Assembly (NCBI GenBank): GCA_002310115.1
Contig: DBYI01000115.1
Location: forward strand, 30,950 to 60,522
Direction: 5' to 3'
Length of the DNA: 29,573 bases
DNA from: Ruminococcus flavefaciens
Lineage (GTDB): Bacteria > Bacillota > Clostridia > Oscillospirales > Ruminococcaceae
Of the stretch, positions 9,160 to 16,925 are shown in pieces. A program made the position numbers and the translations under genes. The notes beneath the pieces are model-generated. The model did not search any database. It saw nothing but the letters and a program-made list of their open reading frames with translations, and was not told the DNA's origin. Each line of letters starts with the position of its first letter. Position 1 is the first letter of the stretch.

Positions 9160-10557
9160 TTATATATCATTTACGATGTTCTTAACCCATACATTGCTGC
9201 GAACCATGAAATAGCCTATGGCGACCTTAACTACTTCGGAGAATGTGACTATTGCAAATACTATGCGTATGTCAAGGTCCGTGAAGTATGAGAGTATAGC
9301 AGCAAGTGGAATCATCAGTAACCATGTGAAGCCAAAGTCAAACAGGAAGGTTAAACCTGTTTTTCCTCCGCTTCTCAGGGTGAAATAGCATGCGTTGGTG
9401 TAGCTCCAAAGTGGCATTGCTAGAGCTTGGATTACTATCATGTATGATGCGAGACTACGGACAGTATCCTCTGTGTTGTATAACTTGGGAAAAACTGAAG
9501 AAATTGGCAGAGATATAAGTCCCACAACGCTGGCAGCGACAACAGCAAAGAAAAGCAGCTTGTTGTCTAAGTCGCGTGCTTCCTTAAGATTGTTTGCTCC
9601 GAGCCTTGCTCCTACGATTATGGCTATGCAGGCACCCATCTGGATATATACCGAGCCGAAAAGATTTGTAATGGTGCTTGAGATGTTTCTGGCGGCCACT
9701 ACCTCGGTGCTCCTTACGGAATAGCACTGCATTACTACTGACATGCCCAGTGACCATAGAAACTCATTTACCAGCATCGGGATTCCCTTTTTTGTGATAT
9801 CCGCCATGAGACGTGCAGGAATGCGGAAGCCACTGAAAAGTCCGATAACATACTTGTTTTTTTCGGTATGAGAATGAGTCCAGATGATAACAACAAGAGC
9901 CTCAAAAATCTTGGCTATGACAGTTGCCCATGCAGCACCTTTGACACCCATTTCAGGCATGCCGATTTTACCGAATATAAGGCAGTAGTCAAGTAGCACA
10001 TTAATGCCGACAGCTGACATGGCAGCAGCCATCGGTGCTTTAGTATACCCGCACTCACGAGCAGCACTTGAATAAGCCTGACCTATGCCGAATGGGATAA
10101 AGCCGATGATTATTATTCTGAGGTAGTCCATTCCGCTGTTTAGTATAGCATCAGCTTGTGATGATTCGCTTTCCTTGCTGATAAACAGTGATATGAGCGG
10201 CTCTCCGAACATAAGGCATATAACAGCGGCTATGCAGATTATCAGAGCGCAGACAAGGAGTCTGAATCTGAATGTGTATTTCTGTCCTTCGTGGTCGCCT
10301 TTTCCGAAGAATTGTGCTCCGAAAATACTCGGGCCTGCAACAGCTCCGAAAACGGTGACATTAAACACAAAAACGAACTGATTTATGATGGAAACGCCAC
10401 TCATTGGCTCTGTACCGAGTCTGCCCACCATTATATTGTCGATGAGACTGACGAGATTGGTAACTGCCATTTGCAGTATCATAGGCACGACCATTGACAT
10501 TACCATTCTGTAAAAGCCTTTGTTTCCGATGAATTTTTTCCTGAAATCCGTTAACAT
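9160..10557 (-). CDS. MATE family multidrug/cation exporter
   Basis: A 465-residue inner-membrane protein with about 12 membrane segments in two similar halves, the usual length for MATE transporters. The first segment region reads MILQMAVTNLVSLIDNIMVG, a typical MATE start, followed by FGAVAGPSIFGAQFFG and later ARLGANNLKEA, which is conserved in the family. These proteins export drugs or metabolites in exchange for Na+ or H+; the substrate cannot be told here. The ATG at 10557 follows GGGAGG on the minus strand. The gene has its own promoter (10584-10612) and is a single transcription unit between two cellulosomal enzyme genes. No sequence link to xylan use is seen, so its location may be incidental. 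Confidence 0.92.
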   Translation of the reverse strand: MLTDFRKKFIGNKGFYRMVMSMVVPMILQMAVTNLVSLIDNIMVGRLGTEPMSGVSIINQFVFVFNVTVFGAVAGPSIFGAQFFGKGDHEGQKYTFRFRLLVCALIICIAAVICLMFGEPLISLFISKESESSQADAILNSGMDYLRIIIIGFIPFGIGQAYSSAARECGYTKAPMAAAMSAVGINVLLDYCLIFGKIGMPEMGVKGAAWATVIAKIFEALVVIIWTHSHTEKNKYVIGLFSGFRIPARLMADITKKGIPMLVNEFLWSLGMSVVMQCYSVRSTEVVAARNISSTITNLFGSVYIQMGACIAIIVGARLGANNLKEARDLDNKLLFFAVVAASVVGLISLPISSVFPKLYNTEDTVRSLASYMIVIQALAMPLWSYTNACYFTLRSGGKTGLTFLFDFGFTWLLMIPLAAILSYFTDLDIRIVFAIVTFSEVVKVAIGYFMVRSNVWVKNIVNDI

Positions 10558-10583
10558 AAGTATCCTCCCGTTGAATAGTGCTT

Positions 10584-10612
10584 ATTATAACACAGGTTCG
10601 AGAAAAAATCAA
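10584..10612 (-). promoter_or_regulatory. Promoter of the MATE gene
   Basis: On the minus strand: TTGATT, 17-bp spacer, TATAAT, ending 27 bp before the ATG at 10557. Confidence 0.75.
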
Positions 10613-10758
10613 GTCGTGGAAGAAGGAGTTTTATCAGAAAGTACATATTGTTTGACTTAATAGTTCAGTGTGGAACATTAAGATTATAATAAAGTTAAAA
10701 ATGCAGTTGTCAGATACAAATAAACTGATAACATAACAGGGGAATTAAAATTAAATAT

Positions 10759-10786
10759 CATGTCTTATCAGAAAAAATGAGACATG
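10759..10786 (+). promoter_or_regulatory. Leader hairpin next to the ribosome binding site of the GH141-like gene
   Basis: A 10-bp stem (CATGTCTTAT, 10759-10768, with ATGAGACATG, 10777-10786, one G-U pair) and an A-rich loop of 8. It ends 5 bp before AAGGAGG (10792-10798). There is no T run after it, so it is not a terminator; it may affect mRNA stability or ribosome access. Confidence 0.5.
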
Positions 10787-10806
10787 CATAAAAGGAGGAA
10801 TTACTT

Positions 10807-13662
10807 ATGAGTATCCGCAAAAGAGGGACAGCCCTCGCCATAAGTATGGTGACGGCGATCTCTGCGATGAACATGGGAAATCTCATTGGAAGTGCAAATG
10901 CCGAGGACGGTATACAGGCTGTTTTTTATGTTTCTCCAGACGGAAGTGACAATAGTGACGGTTCTGTGGGCTCTCCATTTGCGACACTTGAAAAGGCTCG
11001 TGATGAGGTAAGAAAGATAAACGGCAGCATGTCAGGTGACATCATAGTTTATCTTCGCGGCGGTGACTACCGCATCACTAAGCCTGTGGAGTTCGACACA
11101 AGAGACTCTGGCAATGGCGGCTTTACTGTCAGGTATGAGGCATATAACGGTGAAACTCCCGTTATCAACGGAGCTCAGAAGGTCACAGGCTGGAAGAAGT
11201 ACAATGATAAGCTATGGTCAGCGCCACTTGACAGAGATATAAAGCTTAGAAACCTTTACGTCAATGACAAGCGTGCTGATATGGGCAGCGTACAAGTACA
11301 GGCCAAAGGTGGCTACGGCGATTACTATGTTACGGCAGGACAGGCTGACTGGGCGTGGGATTCCGGAAAAAAGAGCGACGGAATCGTTTACGATGCAGGT
11401 TCGATGCCTCGAATAACTTCCAATTTTGATGATCTGGAGGTCGTTAACGGAACAACATGGAACGAAAATATCGTTTGTTCCCGTGATATAAAGTACGATG
11501 GTGGAAGTATGATACTCCTCATGCAGCAGCCATACGGCGCAATAGCTCAGACTCCCGGCTGGGGCGCAGGTTTCACAACAGGCGGAACTCATACCATTTA
11601 CAACGCTTTCTCATTCGTTGACAGCGAGGGAGAGTTCTTCTTTGACAAGACTGAAAAGGTTTTGTATTACTATCCAAGAAATGGCGAGGATATGACATCT
11701 GCTGACGTTGAAGCACCTGTTGCAGACTGCCTTATCAAGATTGCAGGAAAATCTACAAGTGAGCGTGTTGAGAATATATCGTTCAGTGGCATAACCTTTG
11801 CCAATACTGATTATCAGCTGACAGATGTTGCAGGATCTCATGGTAAGACGACCTGTCAGGCGGCTCAGTGCTACACGGCTTTTGCAGATTCTAACTGGCA
11901 CAGCAAGAATTACGAAATGGTTGATACTCTCCCTGCGGCTGTACATATCACTAGCAGCGACAATATCAAGCTTACAGGCAACGTTGTAAAGCATACTGGA
12001 GCTGACGGTATCTCTATGACAAATGATGTTATCAATTCAGAGGTGAGTGGAAACTTCGTAACAGATATAACATCCAGTGGTATTACCGTAGGACATCCGC
12101 AGCATATTTATATCGGAGACGGTGACGGCAGGAACCGTGAGAAGTTCCCGCGCGGCGTAGAGGGAGTGTGCAAAAACGATCTTATCACTCAGAATCTTCT
12201 TTATGATATCAGTGTAGTACATGGCTTCGGCGGATGTGCTGCTATAACTGCATACTTTGTTGATTCAGTGAAGATACTTAGCAATACTATTGAGAAGACT
12301 GCATATAACGGCATTCATCTTGGCTGGGGGTGGTGTAACTTCAAGGACAGCACCACTTGTCGTGATAATCAGATATGCTATAACAGAGTTATCAACTCTC
12401 TGAACCGACTACACGACAGCGGTGGAATATACACTATCGGTCAGATGCCTGGAACTATCATCAACGAGAACTATGTTCAGGGCATTCCTGCAGGAGGCTT
12501 AGGAGCTCCTACATATGGACTTCATAACGACGAGGGAACGACATATATTGAGGAGAATGACAATGTCCTTGAAATAAGTCCAAATGTTACGTATACCATA
12601 AACTGTGAGGAATATGGTGATAAGCATCATCTCACCATAAAGCGCACATATGCTACAGTTAATAAAATGGGCAAGAACCCACCGTACAGTGATATCGATA
12701 CTCCTATAGTAGTTCCCGATAATGTATGGCCATTCCAGCAGTACAAGGTTTGTCTCAATTCAGGTATATCCGATGATTATCGCGTACTTATGCCTGCGTG
12801 GCTCAAATCTGCAGCAGACTATGTATTCCCTGCAAGCTGCGCGACTACCTGCGGCAGCAAGCTTCCTATAAGAAAGACCGATGGCACTGTATGGATAGCT
12901 CCTGACGGAACGGATTCCTTCAAGGCAGGAGATGACATGACAAAGGCAAGCGGAAGCAAGGGTTCCATAAAAACTCCTTCAAATGAAGGTGAATACAGGA
13001 TATACGTCCTGGATGCAAGCGGCAAGGTACTGAGCAAATCATCACATCTTCTCCGTCTCAGTGGCTTTGGAAGTGCTGAAGACGACAACGCTATACAGGC
13101 TGAGGACTGTGATTTTAAATCAGGTATTGAAACTGAGAACTGCAGTGAGGGCGGACTGAACGTTGGCTTCATCGAAAATGGTGATTATATCGGATTTAAG
13201 GATATTGATCTTACAGGTGCAAAGGATATTGACTTCCGACTTTCCTCAAATGGTGCGCAGGCTGCTCTTGAAGTGCGTCTGGAATCTCCTGACGGAAAAC
13301 TCATTGGCAGTATGAATGTTAATGGCACGGGTGACTGGCAGAAGTGGTCAACTCAGACCTGTGCAATCGAGGAGATCTCTGGAAAACATAACGTCTATCT
13401 TGTGTTCACAGGCGAAGAGGGTTATCTTTTCAATATTAACTGGTGGAAGCCTAATACACCTGCCAAAGCAGTAATCCTTGGCGATCTCAACGGCGATGAA
13501 ACTGTTGATATCTATGATCTTACACAAATGCGTAAGGCTGCTTTGGAGAATGATGCAGAGTGCTTTGCAGCAGCTGATATAAACGGCGACGATGTTGTCG
13601 ACGGCGAGGATCTCACACTTCTCAAGAAGTTCGTCATGGGTGAGATAAAGGTCTTTGATTAA
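10807..13662 (+). CDS. Cellulosomal GH141-like beta-helix glycosidase with CBM6 and dockerin
   Basis: A 951-residue secreted protein. Residues 1-32 are a signal peptide ending SANA. About 35-640 is a right-handed parallel beta-helix domain with the features of GH141 (FYVSPDGSDNSDG at its start, ...RLHDSGGIYTIGQMPGT later). About 640-755 is a beta-sandwich linker. About 759-884 is a CBM6 module (AIQAEDCDFKSG... through NWW). Residues 889-950 are a dockerin (GDLNGDETVDIYDLTQMRKA...ADINGDDVVDGEDL). By family knowledge GH141 members include an endo-xylanase from Clostridium thermocellum and a Bacteroides fucosidase, so action on xylan or a pectic side chain is likely; which one is not decided by the sequence. 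The ATG at 10807 has AAGGAGG 8 bp before it. A strong terminator follows. Confidence 0.85.
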   Translation: MSIRKRGTALAISMVTAISAMNMGNLIGSANAEDGIQAVFYVSPDGSDNSDGSVGSPFATLEKARDEVRKINGSMSGDIIVYLRGGDYRITKPVEFDTRDSGNGGFTVRYEAYNGETPVINGAQKVTGWKKYNDKLWSAPLDRDIKLRNLYVNDKRADMGSVQVQAKGGYGDYYVTAGQADWAWDSGKKSDGIVYDAGSMPRITSNFDDLEVVNGTTWNENIVCSRDIKYDGGSMILLMQQPYGAIAQTPGWGAGFTTGGTHTIYNAFSFVDSEGEFFFDKTEKVLYYYPRNGEDMTSADVEAPVADCLIKIAGKSTSERVENISFSGITFANTDYQLTDVAGSHGKTTCQAAQCYTAFADSNWHSKNYEMVDTLPAAVHITSSDNIKLTGNVVKHTGADGISMTNDVINSEVSGNFVTDITSSGITVGHPQHIYIGDGDGRNREKFPRGVEGVCKNDLITQNLLYDISVVHGFGGCAAITAYFVDSVKILSNTIEKTAYNGIHLGWGWCNFKDSTTCRDNQICYNRVINSLNRLHDSGGIYTIGQMPGTIINENYVQGIPAGGLGAPTYGLHNDEGTTYIEENDNVLEISPNVTYTINCEEYGDKHHLTIKRTYATVNKMGKNPPYSDIDTPIVVPDNVWPFQQYKVCLNSGISDDYRVLMPAWLKSAADYVFPASCATTCGSKLPIRKTDGTVWIAPDGTDSFKAGDDMTKASGSKGSIKTPSNEGEYRIYVLDASGKVLSKSSHLLRLSGFGSAEDDNAIQAEDCDFKSGIETENCSEGGLNVGFIENGDYIGFKDIDLTGAKDIDFRLSSNGAQAALEVRLESPDGKLIGSMNVNGTGDWQKWSTQTCAIEEISGKHNVYLVFTGEEGYLFNINWWKPNTPAKAVILGDLNGDETVDIYDLTQMRKAALENDAECFAAADINGDDVVDGEDLTLLKKFVMGEIKVFD

Positions 13663-13679
13663 GTTTTAGTATAAAAATC

Positions 13680-13722
13680 AGTCCGAAAGCGATCAATCTT
13701 AGTGATTGCTTTCGGACTTTTT
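13680..13722. terminator. Bidirectional terminator
   Basis: An 11-bp perfect stem (AGTCCGAAAGC, 13680-13690, with GCTTTCGGACT, 13708-13718), extendable by 5 pairs, with TTTTT after it on the plus strand and a matching A run before it that gives T on the minus strand. It lies between convergent genes. Confidence 0.88.
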
Positions 13723-13723
13723 G

Positions 13724-14311
13724 TTATCTGTATTCCACGACTTCATCAAGGCCTTTTCTGGGTCTTGGGGATGGAGCTTCATCTGCATAGCCGAGTGCAA
13801 CGGCACCGATAAGCTGTGCGGAAGTTCCTATGTAACTTACAAGCTCATTGTATGCATAGCTGGTGTTTGCTATCCATAAAGTGCCAAGGCCGAGCTCAGT
13901 GGCTTTAAGCAGCATATTTTCGATAGCAGCTCCGATGGATAAGCTGTCACAAATTTCAGTCATACGTGCAAAGGTATCAATATCAGCAAAAGGTGAACTG
14001 CCGTTGGTATTAAGGACCATTATTATAGTCGGAGCTTCTCGCATTATCCGTAATGTGTTGAAAGCGTCGGAAAATATATATTCCGAGTTTGGTATGTTTT
14101 TCAGTTTTTCTTTGGTTTTTAAAAGTCCTTTTTCCATTTCGGCAAGGACTTCATCTTTGGTTGTTTCACTGTAAACTATGAATTTCCAGGGTTGTCTGTT
14201 TTTAGCTGAAGGTGCGAGAATAGCTGCATTCAGTATTTCATCGATTAGTTTTTTGTCTACGATTTGAGGTTTGTATTTTCTTATACTTCTTCTGTCATTT
14301 ATGTAGTTCAT
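13724..14311 (-). CDS. Nitroreductase-family FMN protein
   Basis: A 195-residue cytoplasmic flavoprotein of the nitroreductase fold, usual length. Near the N-terminus are RRSIRKY and then LAPSAKNRQPWKFIV, which bind the FMN phosphate and ring; GAAIENMLLKATELGLGTLW is the conserved mid-to-late helix. These enzymes reduce nitro compounds, quinones or flavins with NAD(P)H; the natural substrate cannot be deduced. The ATG at 14311 follows AGGAG on the minus strand. It is transcribed alone from a fully consensus promoter, and shares a terminator with the GH141-like gene running towards it. Confidence 0.9.
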   Translation of the reverse strand: MNYINDRRSIRKYKPQIVDKKLIDEILNAAILAPSAKNRQPWKFIVYSETTKDEVLAEMEKGLLKTKEKLKNIPNSEYIFSDAFNTLRIMREAPTIIMVLNTNGSSPFADIDTFARMTEICDSLSIGAAIENMLLKATELGLGTLWIANTSYAYNELVSYIGTSAQLIGAVALGYADEAPSPRPRKGLDEVVEYR

Positions 14312-14345
14312 TGTTTACTCCTGTTAGTTTAGTATTGTAATTATC

Positions 14346-14374
14346 ATTATACATTAATTCGTTATCTGTGTCAA
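14346..14374 (-). promoter_or_regulatory. Promoter of the nitroreductase gene
   Basis: On the minus strand: TTGACA, 17-bp spacer, TATAAT, a full sigma-A consensus. Confidence 0.85.
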
Positions 14375-14433
14375 TCCTTTGAAATTGCCCGGATATTTGC
14401 TGAACATATCAAGAATCACTTGCAGGAAATCGT

Positions 14434-14462
14434 TTGACTAAACCTTTGTTTGGTGGTATAAT
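14434..14462 (+). promoter_or_regulatory. Promoter of the U32-like gene
   Basis: TTGACT, 17-bp spacer, TATAAT. It is divergent from the nitroreductase promoter, with about 60 bp between the two. Confidence 0.8.
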
Positions 14463-14513
14463 TATTTATAATATAGTTTCGGATATTAAAATTATACTTT
14501 ACAGGAGAAGAAT

Positions 14514-15452
14514 ATGAGAGTAAGATTCCATCTTCCTGACTTCTCGGGAAGCTTCAAGTTAAATCTGCTGTTTGCGGAAATGCTTAAAAATCACCCTGAA
14601 TATTTTCGTGAGGGAGTGGAAATAGCTTCGTTTTACGGAGTTTTTCCGCCGTGCCTGTGGAATGGAGGAAGGTCACAGGGCGGAAATACAGATAAAAACT
14701 ACATGAAAGCGGTAATAAAGGAGTTCAATGACCGTGGTATACCGCTGCGTTTTACGTTCACCAACATAATGCTTGAGAAAAAGCATCTCAGCGATGAGAG
14801 ATGCAATATGATGCTGCACTTGGCAAATAACGGAATGAATGAAGTTATTGTTGCTTCTCAGCTTCTGGAGGACTATATCCGCAGAGAATTCCCGAAGTAT
14901 AAGCTGACAAGCTCAACATGCAAGCGTCTCGATTCAAAGGATGCTATTGTTGCCGAGCTTGAAAAGGACTATCATGTTGTTGTTGCAGATTATGATCTTA
15001 ACAACAAATTTGATATTCTCGAAACCCTTCCGCGTAAAAAGGATATCGAGTTCCTTGTAAATGCCTGCTGTCAGCCTGAATGTCAGGGAAGATCACAGCA
15101 CTATAAGGATATTAGTCAGCAACAGATAGCGTTTTGCAACCATATAAAGAAGTACCCGAATGTTCCTTTTGATCTGGAAAAATACGATCCGAATCATTTC
15201 AGTAGCTGTCCTTACTCAAAGCGCAATATTTTTGATGTCCGTGGACTTAAAACCCATATTTCTCCTGAAGCTATATGGGAGAAGTATGTGCCTATGGGCT
15301 TTGAGCAGTTCAAGATTGAGGGAAGGACTGCAAGTACGCTGAACAAGATTGAAACATACATGTACTATATGGCTAAGCCTGAGCTCCGCGAAGAAGCACG
15401 GTATTTCCTGCTCAATATGATGGAGGACAGCGGAGCGCTTATATTTACATGA
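14514..15452 (+). CDS. Peptidase U32-like protein with probable Fe-S cysteines
   Basis: A 312-residue cytoplasmic protein. The C-terminal FKIEGRTAS matches the FKIEGR-type block of the U32 family, and the N-terminal half looks like its TIM-barrel part (SFYGVFPPCLWNGG; IPLRFTFTNI). Cysteines C185, C186, C190, C208 and C232 are spaced much like the four cluster ligands of UbiU-type U32 proteins, so a [4Fe-4S] cluster is likely. Known U32 members act mostly in prephenate-dependent RNA or ubiquinone hydroxylation rather than proteolysis; the role here is unknown. It is shorter than the standard bacterial U32 proteins (about 400 or more) and has a divergent N-terminus, so it is a distant branch. 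The ATG follows CAGGAG. It has its own promoter and terminator. Confidence 0.6.
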   Translation: MRVRFHLPDFSGSFKLNLLFAEMLKNHPEYFREGVEIASFYGVFPPCLWNGGRSQGGNTDKNYMKAVIKEFNDRGIPLRFTFTNIMLEKKHLSDERCNMMLHLANNGMNEVIVASQLLEDYIRREFPKYKLTSSTCKRLDSKDAIVAELEKDYHVVVADYDLNNKFDILETLPRKKDIEFLVNACCQPECQGRSQHYKDISQQQIAFCNHIKKYPNVPFDLEKYDPNHFSSCPYSKRNIFDVRGLKTHISPEAIWEKYVPMGFEQFKIEGRTASTLNKIETYMYYMAKPELREEARYFLLNMMEDSGALIFT

Positions 15453-15476
15453 CACTATTATTAATCAGATTATTAT

Positions 15477-15511
15477 CAGACGGCTGTGGTGTTTTTACAG
15501 CCGCTGTTTTT
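15477..15511 (+). terminator. Terminator of the U32-like gene
   Basis: Stem CGGCTGT/ACAGCCG (15481-15487, 15497-15503), extendable by three pairs around a bulged A, then a T5 run ending at 15511. Confidence 0.75.
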
Positions 15512-15560
15512 ATATCAAAAAGCAGGACTTGAATAATCTTTTTATAATAGTATTTTTTTG

Positions 15561-15589
15561 TTGACGATGGGTGAAAAAAGTGGTATAAT
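15561..15589 (+). promoter_or_regulatory. Promoter of the SLC13-like permease gene
   Basis: TTGACG, 17-bp spacer, TATAAT. Transcription should start near 15596, which helps decide the start codon of the next gene. Confidence 0.8.
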
Positions 15590-15621
15590 CATTAGGCATG
15601 AAAAAATGGAAGGACGGTTTT

Positions 15622-16734
15622 ATGGAGAAAATCCGGAAGTTTATTAAGGCCCAGCCTGTAATGGTCATATCGTTTATTCTTGCAGTAGTGACGATGTTCA
15701 TCGTACCGCCTGACAGAGAGTACATCGGTTACTGTAACAGAACAGTGCTCATCGAGCTTTTTGCGCTGATGGCGGCTGTTGCAGGGCTGCGGAGCATAGG
15801 CATATTTGACAAAGCCACGAGGCTTATACTGCAAAAGGCAGGAACTGTACGAAGGCTAGGAGCTGTGATGATACTCATATGCTTTTTCAGTGCAATGCTT
15901 GTTACGAATGATGTTGCACTGATAACATTTGTGCCGCTGACGCTGCTTATCTATGGCAGTATCAATGACGAAAAGAGTCTGATACTCACCATAGTGCTTG
16001 AATCGGCATCAGCAAACCTGGGAAGTATGATGACTCCCGTGGGAAATCCGCAGAATCTCTTCCTTTATGATAAATTCGGTCTGACAGCTATGATATTCCT
16101 TAAAACAATGCTGCCTGTCGGAACTCTCGGACTTGCAGCAGTATTGGGACTTACTTTGCTTCTGCCAAAGGATAAATGCAAAGCGCCAGAGCCGAAGAAC
16201 GAAAAGATCCCCATATTCAAGGCGGCGGTATATACGGGACTTTTCCTTATGTGCATAGCGGCGGTTTTCAGACTTGTTCCTGACTGGGTATGCCTTTTAG
16301 CGGCACTTGTTGCAGCTGTTATCTGCGATGTGAAGCTACTAATGAAGGTGGATTACATACTTCTTGCTACGTTTGTGTGCTTTTTTGTCTTTGTAGGAAA
16401 CATCGCGCGTATCGGTGCAGTAAGCGACTTTTTCTCTCATATTCTGAGTGGCAAGGAACTCGTAGTAGCAGCTTTGCTCTCGCAGCTTATAAGTAATGTT
16501 CCTGCAGCGGTAATGCTTGCAGAGTTCACGAACCAGGGAACAGCACTTCTCCTTGGAGTAGATATCGGCGGGTTCGGAACGATAATAGCTTCTATGGCGA
16601 GCCTTATTGCATTTCAGATTTACAGGGGCTCAAAGGAAGCAAAGACGGGAAAATACATGACTGTATTCACAGCTGTTAATGCGGCACTTCTCGTGCTTCT
16701 GCTTGGATTCCAGCTAATAATTATGAAAATATGA
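15622..16734 (+). CDS. SLC13/ArsB-like anion permease
   Basis: A 370-residue membrane protein with about 10-11 hydrophobic segments. Two re-entrant-loop style blocks are visible: TNDVALITFVPL followed by NLGSMMTPVGNPQN in the first half, and SNVPAAVMLAEF followed by LLLGVDIGGFGTIIASMAS in the second. This is the pattern of the SLC13/CitT/ArsB ion transporter superfamily, which move dicarboxylates, sulfate, arsenite or Na+/H+. The substrate is not shown. An ATG exists at 15598, but the promoter puts the mRNA start within a few bases of it and it has no ribosome binding site; GGAAGGA at 15608-15614 lies 7 bp before the ATG at 15622, which I take as the start. Confidence 0.82.
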   Translation: MEKIRKFIKAQPVMVISFILAVVTMFIVPPDREYIGYCNRTVLIELFALMAAVAGLRSIGIFDKATRLILQKAGTVRRLGAVMILICFFSAMLVTNDVALITFVPLTLLIYGSINDEKSLILTIVLESASANLGSMMTPVGNPQNLFLYDKFGLTAMIFLKTMLPVGTLGLAAVLGLTLLLPKDKCKAPEPKNEKIPIFKAAVYTGLFLMCIAAVFRLVPDWVCLLAALVAAVICDVKLLMKVDYILLATFVCFFVFVGNIARIGAVSDFFSHILSGKELVVAALLSQLISNVPAAVMLAEFTNQGTALLLGVDIGGFGTIIASMASLIAFQIYRGSKEAKTGKYMTVFTAVNAALLVLLLGFQLIIMKI

Positions 16735-16739
16735 GAAGA

Positions 16740-16772
16740 TGGCAGCGCTAAAAAACGCTGCCAAATTTTTTT
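16740..16772 (+). terminator. Terminator of the permease gene
   Basis: Stem TGGCAGCG/CGCTGCCA around an A-rich loop, followed by seven T. Confidence 0.9.
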
Positions 16773-16782
16773 GTTATAGGGC

Positions 16783-16811
16783 TTGACAAAATTGTGGATA
16801 GTGTGTATAAT
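16783..16811 (+). promoter_or_regulatory. Promoter P1 of the M13 peptidase-ABC operon
   Basis: TTGACA, 17-bp spacer, TATAAT, a perfect consensus. It directly follows the terminator of the upstream gene. Confidence 0.85.
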
Positions 16812-16823
16812 GTATATATACAC
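16803..16823. promoter_or_regulatory. Operator-like inverted repeat over P1 -10
   Basis: GTGTATA, 7 bp, TATACAC is a perfect inverted repeat that covers the -10 box and start site of P1. It includes the palindrome GTATATATAC (16812-16821). The arms resemble the GTGTA...TACAC sites of some GntR/YtrA-type repressors. No such regulator gene is in the window. Confidence 0.5.
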
Positions 16824-16839
16824 TTTCGGTGCAAAATAA

Positions 16840-16868
16840 TTGACAATTAGTATCTATAGGTGTATAAT
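16840..16868 (+). promoter_or_regulatory. Promoter P2 of the M13 peptidase-ABC operon
   Basis: A second TTGACA, 17-bp spacer, TATAAT, exactly 57 bp downstream of P1. It gives a leader of about 50 nt before the ATG at 16926. Confidence 0.8.
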
Positions 16869-16925
16869 TAATATTGCATCATTTAATTATTATATATATG
16901 CTGCAATTATTATTGGAGGGAGAAT

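Noticed and set aside
11218..12222. Series of minus-strand frames of 60-127 codons
   Set aside because: They are antisense to the GH141-like gene, with no ribosome binding sites and no domain-like sequence.
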